Source of the DNA: Streptomyces sp. NA04227
Lineage (GTDB): Bacteria; Actinomycetota; Actinomycetes; Streptomycetales; Streptomycetaceae
Assembly (NCBI RefSeq): GCF_013364195.1
Contig: NZ_CP054918.1
Span: 1,291,001-1,355,000 of the forward strand
Reading direction: 5' to 3'
DNA: 64,000 bases
Part shown: piece after piece, positions 42,181 to 50,428 of the stretch
How the letters are laid out: the number at the start of each line of letters is the position of its first letter
Position numbering within the stretch: position 1 is the first letter of the stretch
Notes under the pieces: model-generated
Seen by the model: only the letters and a program-made list of their open reading frames with translations
Database searches by the model: none
Told to the model about the DNA's origin: nothing
Made by a program: the position numbers and the translations under genes

Positions 42181-44667
42181 CTATGCCTCGCGTACGCGCA
42201 GGGCGCGGCGGAGGTCGTCGAGGCCGTCGATGAGTTGGCGGCGCAGGGCGGGGGTGAGGTCGGCCTCGGTGAGGCAGGTCTCGGTGAGGCGGACGGTTTC
42301 GGGGTCGATGGCGTGGGCGGGGAAGGCGTAGCGTCCGGCGGCCCCGGCGATGGCGGGGCCGCGGCGGGCGGCGACCGGGGGTGCGTCGGTGAAGTAGCGG
42401 GGGACGTAGGAGGCGAGGAGCGCGGCCTGTTCGGGCTGCCAGAAGCCCTGGGCGGTGGCGCTGAACAGGTAGTTGGACAGGTCGTCGGTGTCGAACATGG
42501 CCTGCCAGGCGGCCTGTTTCGCGAGCGGGTCGGGCAGGGCGGCGCGGCAGCGGGCGGCGCCTTCCTGGCCGGTGGCGCTGGGGTCCTGGACGAGTTCGGC
42601 CTCGATGACGGCGTCGTCGACGGCGCCGAGTACGCACAGGCGGCCGAGGATGCGCCAGCGCAGTTCGGGGTCGAGTTCCGGGCCGCCGGGGACGCTGCCG
42701 GAGTCGTACCAGTCGCGGATGATGTCGGGCTGGGTCGCGGCGTCCACGTAGTGGCGTACGGCGAGCAGCCTGAGGCCGGGGTCGCGGCCGGTTTCGGTGC
42801 GGCGCAGCAGGTCGCGGCAGAGTTCGCTGAGGGTGACGAGGGCGGCGGGGCGGTCCTCGGCGGGCAGGTAGCGGTCGGCGAGGAGGCGGGTGAACTCCAG
42901 GACGCCGCCGACGACGGCGAGGTCGGTTTCGCGTGGGAGGTGGGTGCGGGCGGCGGTCAGGAAGGCGGTGGGGGCGAGTGCGCCGTCGCGTACGGCGTCG
43001 CGCAGGCCGTTCCAGACGACGGCGCGGGTGAGCGCGTCGGGGAGCCCCGCGAGGGTGGAGGTGACGGTGGCCGCCGAGGCCGCGTCGAAGCGGATCTTGG
43101 CGTAGGTGTGGTCGCCGTCGTTGAGGACGACGAGGTCGGGGGCGGGGCCGAGCGGGCGGGGCTCGCCGGGCAGGTCGAGGTCGAAGCGTTCGCGCAGGGC
43201 GAGGTGGCCGGGGTCGGCCGGGTCGCGGTCGTAGACGCCGACGCCGATGCGGTGCGGGCGGCTGCCCTGGTGGCCGACGGTGAGGTGGGTGGTGCGGGCG
43301 TCGACGGTGTCGAGCGTGGTGGTGAGGGTGTCGACGCCGGTGGTGCGCAGCCAGGCGTCGGCCCAGGCGTGGACGTCGCGGTCGGTGTGTCCGGCGAGGG
43401 AGTCGATGAAGTCGGCGAGGGTGGCGTTGGCGAACTTGTGGCGGGCGAAGTGGGTGTTGATGCCTGCCAGGAAGTCCTTCTCGCCGAGCCAGTGGACGAG
43501 TTGGCGCAGCGCGGAGGCGCCCTTGGCGTAGGAGATTCCGTCGAAGTTGAGCAGGGCGGAGTCGGTGTCGTCGACGGCTTCGGGGGCGACGGGGTGGGTG
43601 GAGGGCCGCTGGTCGGCGTCGTAGCCCCAGGGCTTGCGGCCGATGGCGAAGTCGGTCCAGGTGCCGGTGAAGCGGGTGACTTCGGAGAGGACCTGGTAGC
43701 CCATGTACTCGGCGAAGGACTCGTTCAGCCAGATGTCGTCCCACCAGCGCAGGGTGACCAGGTCGCCGAACCACATGTGGGCCATCTCGTGGGCGATGAC
43801 CATGCCGCGGGTCTGGCGTTCGACGTCGGTGACGGCGGAGCGGTAGATGAACTCGTCGCGGAACAGGACGAGTCCGGGGTTCTCCATGGCGCCGGCGTTG
43901 AACTCGGGGACGAACGCCTGGTCGTAGGAGTCGAAGGGGTAGGGCTCGTCGAACTTCTCGTGGTAGCGGTCGTAGCAGGCGCGGGTGATCTCGAAGAGTT
44001 CGTCGGTGTCCGCTTCGAGGTGGGGTGCCATCGAGCGGCGGCAGTGCAGGCCGAAGGGGATGCCCTGGTGTTCGGTGTGGACGGAGTGCCAGGGTCCGGC
44101 GGCGAGTGCGATGAGGTAGGTCGGCAGGGGCAGGGTGGGGGCGGCCTGCCAGTGGCCCTTGCCCTCGCGTTCGGTGCGTTCGGCGCGGGTGTTGGTCAGG
44201 ACGGTCCAGGCGGCGGGCGCGTGGACGCTCACCTCGAAGACGGCCTTGAGGTCGGGCTGGTCGAAGGCGGCGAAGACGCGCTGGACGTCTTCGAGGAAGA
44301 GCTGGGTGTAGACGTAGGTCTCGCCGTCGGCGGGGTCGGTGAAGCGGTGCAGTCCTTCGCCGGTGTGCGAGTAGCGCATGGCGGCGTCGACGACGAGTTC
44401 GTGTTCGCCCGCGGTGAGTGCGGTCAGCGGCAGGCGGTTGCCGTCCAGCAGGGCGACGTCCAGGGGGTTGCCGTCGAGGGTGACTTTGCGCAGGTCGGCG
44501 GGCTTGATCTCGACGAAGGTGTCCGCGTCCGAGCGCGCGGTGAAGCGGATGACGGTGTGGGAGTCGAATGTTTCCTCGCCGCTGTCGAGATCCAGCTCGA
44601 TCGTGTAGCGGTGGACGTCGAGGAGTTGAGCTCGGGTCTGCGCTTCGTCGCGCGTCAGTACGGACAT
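42181..44667 (-). CDS. pepN: Aminopeptidase N (M1 zinc metallopeptidase)
   Basis: 828 residues from ATG 44667 (MSVLTRDEAQTRAQLLDVHRY, the usual actinobacterial start); ATG 44676 would add three. M1 hallmarks are the exopeptidase motif GAMEN in PEFNAGAMENPGLVLFRDE, the zinc site HEMAHMWFGDLVT near residue 292 with the third ligand Glu in NESFAEYMGYQ, and the catalytic Tyr region in FDGISYAKGASALRQLVHWLG. The C-terminal ERAP1-like domain is present. It removes N-terminal residues from peptides in the cytoplasm. No clear ribosome binding site precedes the start. Confidence 0.97.
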   Translation of the reverse strand: MSVLTRDEAQTRAQLLDVHRYTIELDLDSGEETFDSHTVIRFTARSDADTFVEIKPADLRKVTLDGNPLDVALLDGNRLPLTALTAGEHELVVDAAMRYSHTGEGLHRFTDPADGETYVYTQLFLEDVQRVFAAFDQPDLKAVFEVSVHAPAAWTVLTNTRAERTEREGKGHWQAAPTLPLPTYLIALAAGPWHSVHTEHQGIPFGLHCRRSMAPHLEADTDELFEITRACYDRYHEKFDEPYPFDSYDQAFVPEFNAGAMENPGLVLFRDEFIYRSAVTDVERQTRGMVIAHEMAHMWFGDLVTLRWWDDIWLNESFAEYMGYQVLSEVTRFTGTWTDFAIGRKPWGYDADQRPSTHPVAPEAVDDTDSALLNFDGISYAKGASALRQLVHWLGEKDFLAGINTHFARHKFANATLADFIDSLAGHTDRDVHAWADAWLRTTGVDTLTTTLDTVDARTTHLTVGHQGSRPHRIGVGVYDRDPADPGHLALRERFDLDLPGEPRPLGPAPDLVVLNDGDHTYAKIRFDAASAATVTSTLAGLPDALTRAVVWNGLRDAVRDGALAPTAFLTAARTHLPRETDLAVVGGVLEFTRLLADRYLPAEDRPAALVTLSELCRDLLRRTETGRDPGLRLLAVRHYVDAATQPDIIRDWYDSGSVPGGPELDPELRWRILGRLCVLGAVDDAVIEAELVQDPSATGQEGAARCRAALPDPLAKQAAWQAMFDTDDLSNYLFSATAQGFWQPEQAALLASYVPRYFTDAPPVAARRGPAIAGAAGRYAFPAHAIDPETVRLTETCLTEADLTPALRRQLIDGLDDLRRALRVREA

Positions 44668-44779
44668 GGTGGCCATGCTGCCCGATGGCACAGGCCGGAG
44701 AACAGGGGGTTTGCGGGAACGGGATGCCCGGTGGGGTCCGGGCGGGCTCGCGGTTCGCGGTGTGCGGGCGGCGCCGGTC

Positions 44780-45415
44780 TCAGCGGTGGGGGGCGTGGTC
44801 GGGCCGGGCGGGGATCTCGGGCGCGGCCGGGGGCCCGGGCTCGGGCGCGGGCTCCGGCTCGTACGCGGGTGTCTCGCGCTGGGTGGGGACGCGGCGGGTG
44901 TCGGCTCCGGCGGGCGGTGTCTCGGTGGCCGGTGCGGCGGGGGGCTGCGGGGTGCGGCGGCGGGGCGGCCGGGTGGGGCGGGTGGCCGGGGCGGAGCGCA
45001 GTTCGCGCAGCTGGGCTTCGAGGGCCTGGGTGCGCCGGTGGGCCTCGAAGAGGTAGCGGACCTTGGTGCGCAGGGCCAGCGGGTCGATGGGTTTGAGCAC
45101 CAGGTCGGCGACGCCCAGTTCGTAGGCGATGGCGGTGAGTTCGCTGTCCGGGCCGAAGCCAGTGAGGAGCAGGACGGGGATGTACTGGGTCTGTTCGAGG
45201 CGGCGTAAGTAGCGCACCACGTCGAGTCCGCTGACGCCGGGCATCCGTACGTCCAGGACGAGCAGGCCGATGTTGCCGCGCAGGACGTGCTTGAGCGCGT
45301 CGTCGCCGTTGCTCGCGCTGACGACGCGGTAGCCGAGCGGGGCGAGGGCACATTCCAGCGCGTACCGCGTGTCCTCGTGGTCGTCGACGATCAGGATGCT
45401 CGCTTGAGTCGGCAT
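44780..45415 (-). CDS. Receiver-only response regulator with Pro-rich tail
   Basis: 211 residues from ATG 45415. Residues ~5-125 are an intact receiver: SILIVDDHEDTRYALECAL, phospho-Asp in LLVLDVRMPGVSGLD, Thr in LLLTGFG and Lys in DLVLKPIDPL. A short coil (AHRRTQALEAQLRELRSA) follows, then ~70 residues of Pro/Ala/Arg/Glu with no DNA-binding or enzymatic domain. Single-domain regulators of this kind pass the signal to a partner protein; none is identifiable here. Confidence 0.88.
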   Translation of the reverse strand: MPTQASILIVDDHEDTRYALECALAPLGYRVVSASNGDDALKHVLRGNIGLLVLDVRMPGVSGLDVVRYLRRLEQTQYIPVLLLTGFGPDSELTAIAYELGVADLVLKPIDPLALRTKVRYLFEAHRRTQALEAQLRELRSAPATRPTRPPRRRTPQPPAAPATETPPAGADTRRVPTQRETPAYEPEPAPEPGPPAAPEIPARPDHAPHR

Positions 45416-45741
45416 GGCCCGAGGTCCCCTCGTTTGGGCGGCCAGCTTATGCCGGACTGACGGTGAGTGGGAGAGCACTCAGCGTAGGATGCCCGATTTC
45501 CGTTGCCGCGCCGAGGGGGTGTGAGGGTGAAGGCGTGCGCACCGGGGCCGGGTACGCACCGAGTGCCCCAGTCCGGGGGGTGTGCGCAGCGCCGGGTTGA
45601 CGTTGCCGCGCGGCCGGGGCTTCGGGCGGGCGGCGCGGTGGAACGGGCGTGTGGTCAGGGGCAGTTGGCCGGTTCGTGTGGGGCGGGGTACGCGGCTCGG
45701 GGCGCGACCGGGCGGGCCGGGGCGCAGGTCCGTGGCCGGGA
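45416..45741. other. Intergenic region upstream of the response regulator gene
   Basis: It must carry the leftward promoter of the response-regulator gene; a CATAAG/TAAGCT hexamer near 45447-45453 (minus strand) is possible. No gene of quality was seen on either strand. Confidence 0.4.
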
Positions 45742-45801
45742 GGTTCAGGTGCTTGCCGGACGGTTCAGATGCCCGCCGAGCGATTCAGGTGCCCGCCGGG
45801 C
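45742..45801. repeat. Three tandem 20-bp repeats across the chorismate mutase stop codon
   Basis: Units at 45742-45761, 45762-45781 and 45782-45801 match the pattern G(G/A)TTCAG(G/A)TGC(C/T)(C/T)GCCG(G/A)(A/G)C. Each carries the TTCA that, in the third unit, is the stop codon of the leftward chorismate mutase gene. Confidence 0.85.
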
Positions 45802-46177
45802 GGTGGCCGTGCCGGTCGGATTCGGCGTCGGCGATCTGCTCGTGGTGGCGGATGACCTCGGCGACGATGAAGCCGAGGAGCTTCTCGGCGAAGGCCGGGT
45901 CGAGTTTCGCGGTCTCGGCGAGCTGGCGCAGCCGGGCGATCTGGCGGGCCTCACGGGCCGGGTCGGCGGGCGGCAGGTGGTGGGCGGCCTTGAGGTGGCC
46001 GACCTGCTGGGTGCACTTGAAGCGTTCGGCGAGCATGTGCACGACGGCGGCGTCGATGTTGTCGATGCTGTCGCGCAGCCGGGCCAGCTCGGCCCGCGCG
46101 CTGCTGTCGGGGCCCTCGGCGGCGTCGCTGACGGCCCCGGCGGCGGGTGCGCCCTGTCTCGGCTCGGGGGAGGTCAT
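45785..46177 (-). CDS. Chorismate mutase, AroQ type
   Basis: 130 residues. After a ~30-residue polar N-terminus the all-helical AroQ domain is recognisable: ELARLRDSIDNIDAAVVHMLAERFKCTQQVGHLKAAHHLPPADPAREARQIARL, with the catalytic Arg, Lys and Glu/Asp positions of the monofunctional enzyme, and LDPAFAEKLLGFIVAEVIRHHEQI. It converts chorismate to prephenate for Phe and Tyr synthesis. It starts 12 bases after the AraC gene stop, so the two may share a transcript. Confidence 0.92.
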   Translation of the reverse strand: MTSPEPRQGAPAAGAVSDAAEGPDSSARAELARLRDSIDNIDAAVVHMLAERFKCTQQVGHLKAAHHLPPADPAREARQIARLRQLAETAKLDPAFAEKLLGFIVAEVIRHHEQIADAESDRHGHRPAGT

Positions 46178-46188
46178 GGCCCGACACC

Positions 46189-47100
46189 CTACGTGCCCTG
46201 CCCACTGCCGGCCGCCTCGTCCGGTTGCTGGACCAGCGGCGGGTCGTCCGGGTCGGGCACCTCGTTGCTCCAGCCGCCGGGCACGCTGCGGCCCTGCTGG
46301 TCGCGGAAGCGGACCGGGGCCATCCCGACTCGGCGGGTGAACAGCCGGGAGAAGTACGCCGGGTCGTCGTAGCCGACGCGCCGCGCGACGGCGGCCACGG
46401 GCAGGTCGGTGGCGGCCAGGAGTTCCTTGGCGCGGCCGAGCCGGATGCCCAGGAGGTAGTCCTTGGGGCTGCAGCCCGCGCCGCGCCGTACGGCGGTGCG
46501 CAGTTCGGCGGGGGTCATGCCGTGCCGGGCCGCGTGCTCGGCGACCGACAGCGGGCGGCAGGCGTCCTTGGCGAGCGCGGCGAGCACCGGGTCGGCGTCC
46601 GGGCCGAGGTCGGCGCGGGCCCTGCGCAGCGCGACCAGGAGTTCGTGGACGCTGGCTGCGGTCTCCACCTCCAGGAGCGGGTTGTCGCGGCGGGCGGCGC
46701 GGGCCAGCCGGCCGACGACGTCCCGGGCGGGCCCGGCGTCGGACAGCGGCACCACGGGGCGGCCGGGCTCGATGTAGCCGAGTTCGGTGTACGTGGCGGT
46801 GGCGGCGCCGGTGAAGTCGACGAAGCACTCGTCCCAGCCGGTGTCGGCATCGGGTGCGTAGTGGTGCCGGGTGCCCGGGGTGAGCCAGAGCAGCGCGGGC
46901 GCGACCACCTCGGTGCGGCGGCCGTCCTCGCCCTCGAACCAGCCGCGTCCGGAACTGATCACGACGGCGACGTGGTGGTCCAGGGTGCGCGGGCCGACGG
47001 TGGGCAGGGTGCCGTGCTGGAGGCCGACGCCCAGGCAGACCAGACCGAGCCGGTGGTGTACCGGGCTCGGGGTGAGATACCGCATCCAGGTGTGGTACAT
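46189..47100 (-). CDS. AraC family transcriptional regulator
   Basis: 303 residues. The N-terminal cupin-like sensor domain (residues ~20-150) has HHVAVVISSGRGWFEGEDGR, LLWLTPGTRHHYAPD and WDECFVDFTGAA. The C-terminal pair of helix-turn-helices reads LSVAEHAARHGMTPAELRTAVRRGAGCSPKDYLLGIRLGRAKELLAATDLPVAAVARRVGYDDPAYFSRLFTRRVGMAPVRFR cut into its two classical halves. AraC proteins with this sensor often respond to sugars; the divergent GH35 beta-galactosidase gene at 47295 is the likely target. Confidence 0.93.
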   Translation of the reverse strand: MYHTWMRYLTPSPVHHRLGLVCLGVGLQHGTLPTVGPRTLDHHVAVVISSGRGWFEGEDGRRTEVVAPALLWLTPGTRHHYAPDADTGWDECFVDFTGAATATYTELGYIEPGRPVVPLSDAGPARDVVGRLARAARRDNPLLEVETAASVHELLVALRRARADLGPDADPVLAALAKDACRPLSVAEHAARHGMTPAELRTAVRRGAGCSPKDYLLGIRLGRAKELLAATDLPVAAVARRVGYDDPAYFSRLFTRRVGMAPVRFRDQQGRSVPGGWSNEVPDPDDPPLVQQPDEAAGSGQGT

Positions 47101-47294
47101 CCGCTTCGGTCCTCAGTGGTGCGGGGGCGGTCCTTCGGCCCGGGGCCGCCCCGGTGGACCCTCCGCCCGGTCACGGACCGGCGGCGGTACTCCGGGAACG
47201 GGCAGCGGAATCCAATGCCGTCCGATCTTTGTCCATGGACCCTACGCCGGGTGCGGGTGAAGGTGTGCTGGCAGATGCTAGCGAAAGGCGCCAG

Positions 47295-49118
47295 ATGCAC
47301 GAGTTCACGGTGGGCGACAACGATTTCGCACTGGACGGGCGGCCACTGCGGCTGCTGTCCGGCGCCCTCCACTACTTCCGGGTGCACGAACAGCAGTGGG
47401 AGCACCGGCTGTCGATGCTGCGGGCCATGGGCCTGAACTGTGTCGAGACCTATGTGCCGTGGAACCTGCACGAGCCACGGCCCGGTGAGTTCCACGACCC
47501 AGGGGCGCTCGGACGGTTCCTGGACGCCGCGCGCGAGGCCGGGCTGTGGGCGATCGTGCGGCCGGGCCCGTACATCTGCGCCGAGTGGGAGAACGGCGGC
47601 CTGCCGCACTGGCTGACCGGGCCGCTCGGCCCGCGCGTGCGCACCCGTGACGCCGCCTTCCTGGCCGCCGTCGAGCGCTGGTTCGCCCAGCTCCTTCCGC
47701 AGGTCGTCGAGCGGCAGGTGGACCGCGGCGGTCCGGTCCTGATGGTGCAGGTGGAGAACGAGTACGGCTCCTACGGCTCGGACGCCCGCTACCTGGAGCA
47801 CCTGCGGGCCCTGCTCGTCGAACTCGGCGTGGGCGTGCCGCTGTTCACCTCCGACGGTCCCGAGGACCACATGCTCACCGGCGGCAGCGTCCCCGGGGTG
47901 CTGGCCACGGCCAACTTCGGCTCCGGCGCCCGCGAAGGCTTCGCCACGCTGCGCCGCCACCGCCCGGGCGGGCCGCTGATGTGCATGGAGTTCTGGTGCG
48001 GCTGGTTCGACCACTGGGGCGCCCGGCATGTCGTACGCGACCCCGAGGACGCGGCGAACGCACTGCGGGAGATCCTCGAGTGCGGGGCCTCGGTGAACCT
48101 GTACATGGCGCACGGCGGCACCAACTTCGGCGGCTGGGCGGGCGCGAACCGCTCCGGCGAGTTGCACGACGGGACGCTCGAACCCGACGTCACCTCCTAC
48201 GACTACGACGCGCCCATCGACGAGTTCGGCCGCCCCACCCCGAAGTTCCATGCCTTCCGTGAGGTGCTCGCCGCCTACGCGGACGGGGAGCTGCCGCCGC
48301 TGCCGCCGCAGCCGCCCGCGCTGGGCGAACCGGTGACCGCCACCGCCGACGGCTGGGTGCCGCTGGCCGGGGTGCTCGACGCGCTCGGCGGCCCGGAGAC
48401 CGAGCACGCGGTGCCGCCCACCTTCGAGGAACTCGACGTGGACCGGGGCCTGGTCCGCTACGCGCTGCGGGTGCCCGGACCGCGCCGGCCGTATCCGCTG
48501 AGCGTGCGCGGGCTGCGCGACCGTGCGGTGGTACAGGTCGACGGCCGCCCCGCCGGTGTGCTCACCGAGGAGGACGGTGTCCTCGCCGAACCGGTCGCCG
48601 GTCCCGCCGAGGTCACCCTGTGGGTGGAGTCCCTGGGCCGCGTCAACTACGGCCCGCGCACCGGCGAACCCAAGGGCATCACCGGCGGCATCCGGCACGA
48701 GCGGCAGTTCCTGCACGGGGTACGGGCCCGTGGCCTGCGCCTGGACGCCTTCGACGCGGCGGAGCGGGTACGGGCGCTGCCCTTCGAGGCGCTTCCGGCG
48801 GCGGACGCCGGGACGGGGGCTGCGGCGGATACGGGAGCGGATGCGCGTACGGATTCGGGTGCGGGTGCGGGTGCGGATGCGCGTACGGCCGGGCTGTACC
48901 GGGTGCGGCTCACGGTGCGCGGCGCGGGTGACGCCTCGCTGCGGCTGCCGGGCTGGACGCGCGGCTTCGTCTGGGTCAACGGCTTCTGCCTGGGCCGCTA
49001 CTGGGAACTGGGCCCGCAGGAGGAGCTGTTCGTGCCGGGGCCGGTGCTGACCGAGGGCGAGTGCGAGGTGTGGGTGCTCGAACTGGAGGGCGCCGGGGAG
49101 GTCGTGGAGCTGCGCTGA
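47295..49118 (+). CDS. GH35 beta-galactosidase
   Basis: 607 residues from ATG 47295 with GAAAGG upstream. The barrel begins FALDGRPLRLLSGALHYFRV, continues NCVETYVPWNLHEPRPGEF and IVRPGPYICAEWENGGLPHWL, with the acid/base Glu in VQVENEYGSYG (about residue 155) and the nucleophile in MCMEFWCGWFDHWG (about 232). MAHGGTNFGGWAGAN and TSYDYDAPIDEFG are family signatures. Two beta-sandwich domains follow, ending in a jelly roll with GFVWVNGFCLGRYWELGPQ. There is no signal peptide, so it acts inside the cell. A low-complexity Ala/Asp/Gly/Thr insert near residues 510-535 is peculiar. Confidence 0.95.
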   Translation: MHEFTVGDNDFALDGRPLRLLSGALHYFRVHEQQWEHRLSMLRAMGLNCVETYVPWNLHEPRPGEFHDPGALGRFLDAAREAGLWAIVRPGPYICAEWENGGLPHWLTGPLGPRVRTRDAAFLAAVERWFAQLLPQVVERQVDRGGPVLMVQVENEYGSYGSDARYLEHLRALLVELGVGVPLFTSDGPEDHMLTGGSVPGVLATANFGSGAREGFATLRRHRPGGPLMCMEFWCGWFDHWGARHVVRDPEDAANALREILECGASVNLYMAHGGTNFGGWAGANRSGELHDGTLEPDVTSYDYDAPIDEFGRPTPKFHAFREVLAAYADGELPPLPPQPPALGEPVTATADGWVPLAGVLDALGGPETEHAVPPTFEELDVDRGLVRYALRVPGPRRPYPLSVRGLRDRAVVQVDGRPAGVLTEEDGVLAEPVAGPAEVTLWVESLGRVNYGPRTGEPKGITGGIRHERQFLHGVRARGLRLDAFDAAERVRALPFEALPAADAGTGAAADTGADARTDSGAGAGADARTAGLYRVRLTVRGAGDASLRLPGWTRGFVWVNGFCLGRYWELGPQEELFVPGPVLTEGECEVWVLELEGAGEVVELR

Positions 49119-49152
49119 GGGGGGTCCGGCCCCGGGGCCGGGACAGGTACGG

Positions 49153-49188
49153 GTGGCCGTGCTCGGTCGGGGGGCCGAGCACGGTCAC
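49153..49188 (+). terminator. Terminator of the GH35 gene
   Basis: A 14-bp stem (49153-49166 with 49175-49188, one G-U) followed directly by TTTTG. Confidence 0.85.
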
Positions 49189-49289
49189 TTTTGTGTTCGG
49201 CCCGAGAGGGGCGGGCACCGGTGGCGCCCGCCGTGACACGGCGCGACCGCCGCCGAGGGACCGGACCCACGACGGCGGTTGCGCCTGTC

Positions 49290-49700
49290 TCAGTTCAGCC
49301 GGGTGGTGGCGTAGGCCTCGATGGCGTCGCGCTGGTACGCGGCCAGGCCGGGAACGATGGCCTCGTACGCGGCGCGCCACGTCTGGTTGTCGACGAGGGA
49401 ACGTCCGATGGCCCGGTACTCCTCGGCGGAGACAGCGCGCAGTCCGGTCAGTGCCCGGTACTGGGCGTCGACTTCGCTCTGGACCGGGTCGGCGTCGGCC
49501 GGATGGCCCGCGGCCATGAGTTCGGCCAGCCGGATCATCTGCGCGGTGCGCTCACGGTGCGCGGCGTCGGCGTCGGCCTGGCTCATCGCATCGGCACGGC
49601 GTCCGACCGCCTCGGCGAGTTCGGGGAAGTCGCGCATGTTCTCCTCGTACTGCGCGGGCGTCACGCCCTCGAAGAGGTTCTCCGGTCGGTTGATGGTCAT
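49290..49700 (-). CDS. Internal in-frame TipAS-like short form (candidate)
   Basis: ATG 49700 (codon 117 of the long form) is preceded by AGGAAGGA about nine bases upstream and would give a 136-residue protein consisting of the ligand domain only, similar to TipAS (144 residues) that S. lividans makes from an internal start of tipA. Predicted only from position and ribosome binding site. Confidence 0.45.
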   Translation of the reverse strand: MTINRPENLFEGVTPAQYEENMRDFPELAEAVGRRADAMSQADADAAHRERTAQMIRLAELMAAGHPADADPVQSEVDAQYRALTGLRAVSAEEYRAIGRSLVDNQTWRAAYEAIVPGLAAYQRDAIEAYATTRLN

Positions 49701-50048
49701 GGGGTTGCCGTCCTTCCTGGACCGCTCCAGTTCGGCGATGGTGCGGGAAACCGTGCCGGCCAGTGCGTCGAGCCGGTCCCGTTCCGCGAGGAGGCGCTGA
49801 TGGTGGCTGCGCAGGGCATCCACCTCGTCGACCTGCTCGGACAGGATCCGGCCGATCTCCGGCAGCCCGACGCCCAACGCCCGCAGCACGAGGATCTGTT
49901 GCAACCGCAGGAGCTGGCGCTCCCCGTAGTGGCGGCGCCCGCCGACACCGACCCGGGCCGGTGGCAGCAGGCCGGTCTCGTCGTAGTGGCGCAGGGTCCG
50001 GGCGGTAACGCCCGACATCCGGGCCACCTCCGCGATCGGCCAGTCCAT
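49290..50048 (-). CDS. MerR family regulator with TipAS-type antibiotic-recognition domain (TipAL-like)
   Basis: 252 residues, close to S. lividans TipAL (253). ATG 50048 has AGGAG five bases away. Residues 1-70 are the MerR winged helix (IAEVARMSGVTARTLRHYDETGLLPPARVG, GRRHYGERQLLRLQQILVLRALGVGLPEI), followed by a dimerising coil and, from about residue 117, an all-helical TipAS domain (PENLFEGVTPAQYEENMRDFPE). TipA proteins bind thiopeptide antibiotics and activate their own promoter. The cysteine that TipA uses to attach thiostrepton covalently is absent; there is no Cys in the protein, so any ligand must bind non-covalently. An internal start may give the short form. Confidence 0.9.
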   Translation of the reverse strand: MDWPIAEVARMSGVTARTLRHYDETGLLPPARVGVGGRRHYGERQLLRLQQILVLRALGVGLPEIGRILSEQVDEVDALRSHHQRLLAERDRLDALAGTVSRTIAELERSRKDGNPMTINRPENLFEGVTPAQYEENMRDFPELAEAVGRRADAMSQADADAAHRERTAQMIRLAELMAAGHPADADPVQSEVDAQYRALTGLRAVSAEEYRAIGRSLVDNQTWRAAYEAIVPGLAAYQRDAIEAYATTRLN

Positions 50049-50099
50049 CACGACTCCTGCACGTGTGTCGCCGGGCCGGTGTCTCCGGCCCTAATCACG

Positions 50100-50130
50100 A
50101 CGGTAGGAGCTGCCGCAACGGCAACTTCAA
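50100..50130 (-). promoter_or_regulatory. MerR-type promoter with 19-bp spacer and operator dyad
   Basis: On the minus strand TTGAAG (50130-50125) and TACCGT (50105-50100) are 19 bases apart, the overlong spacing that MerR proteins correct by twisting DNA. The dyad AGTTGCC-GTTGC-GGCAGCT (50126-50108) sits within the spacer, as for other MerR operators. It points to autoregulation of the TipAL-like gene. Confidence 0.7.
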
Positions 50131-50428
50131 CCCCCGGGGCCCAGGATCCTCCCTCGCGTACTCCCCGGGTGAGCCGGGCCCCATCGGTGTGTGCGCGTGT
50201 GTGGCCGGGGACCGGCCGGGTTGCGGGCCGGCCGGTCCCCTGGGGGAGCGCCCCTGCGGAGTGGTGCGGGGCGCTCCGCACGGGACCGGCCTCGGTGCGG
50301 CAGCGGTCCCGTGCGCGGAAGGGGGCCGTTTGCGGTACGGCACCCCTTCCGTGACCGGTGGTCCGGGCGGGGCCCCTTGCGCGCTTCCGCGGGGGCCGGG
50401 CCCGGACTGACGGCCGGGAGGGTTCGGC
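50131..50428. other. Intergenic region with terminator hairpin at 50207-50240
   Basis: A perfect 13-bp stem GGGGACCGGCCGG (50207-50219) with 50228-50240 and an 8-base loop lies about 190 bases downstream of the leftward GH101 gene and probably ends its transcript. No gene was seen. Confidence 0.6.

Noticed and set aside
38783..43774. A 1663-codon minus-strand ORF
   Set aside because: It runs through pepN and the decarboxylase gene out of frame and only its last part is the real monooxygenase, which begins at 40237.
45742..45801. The 20-bp repeats considered as a CRISPR fragment
   Set aside because: Units are contiguous with no spacers and drift in sequence; no cas gene is near.
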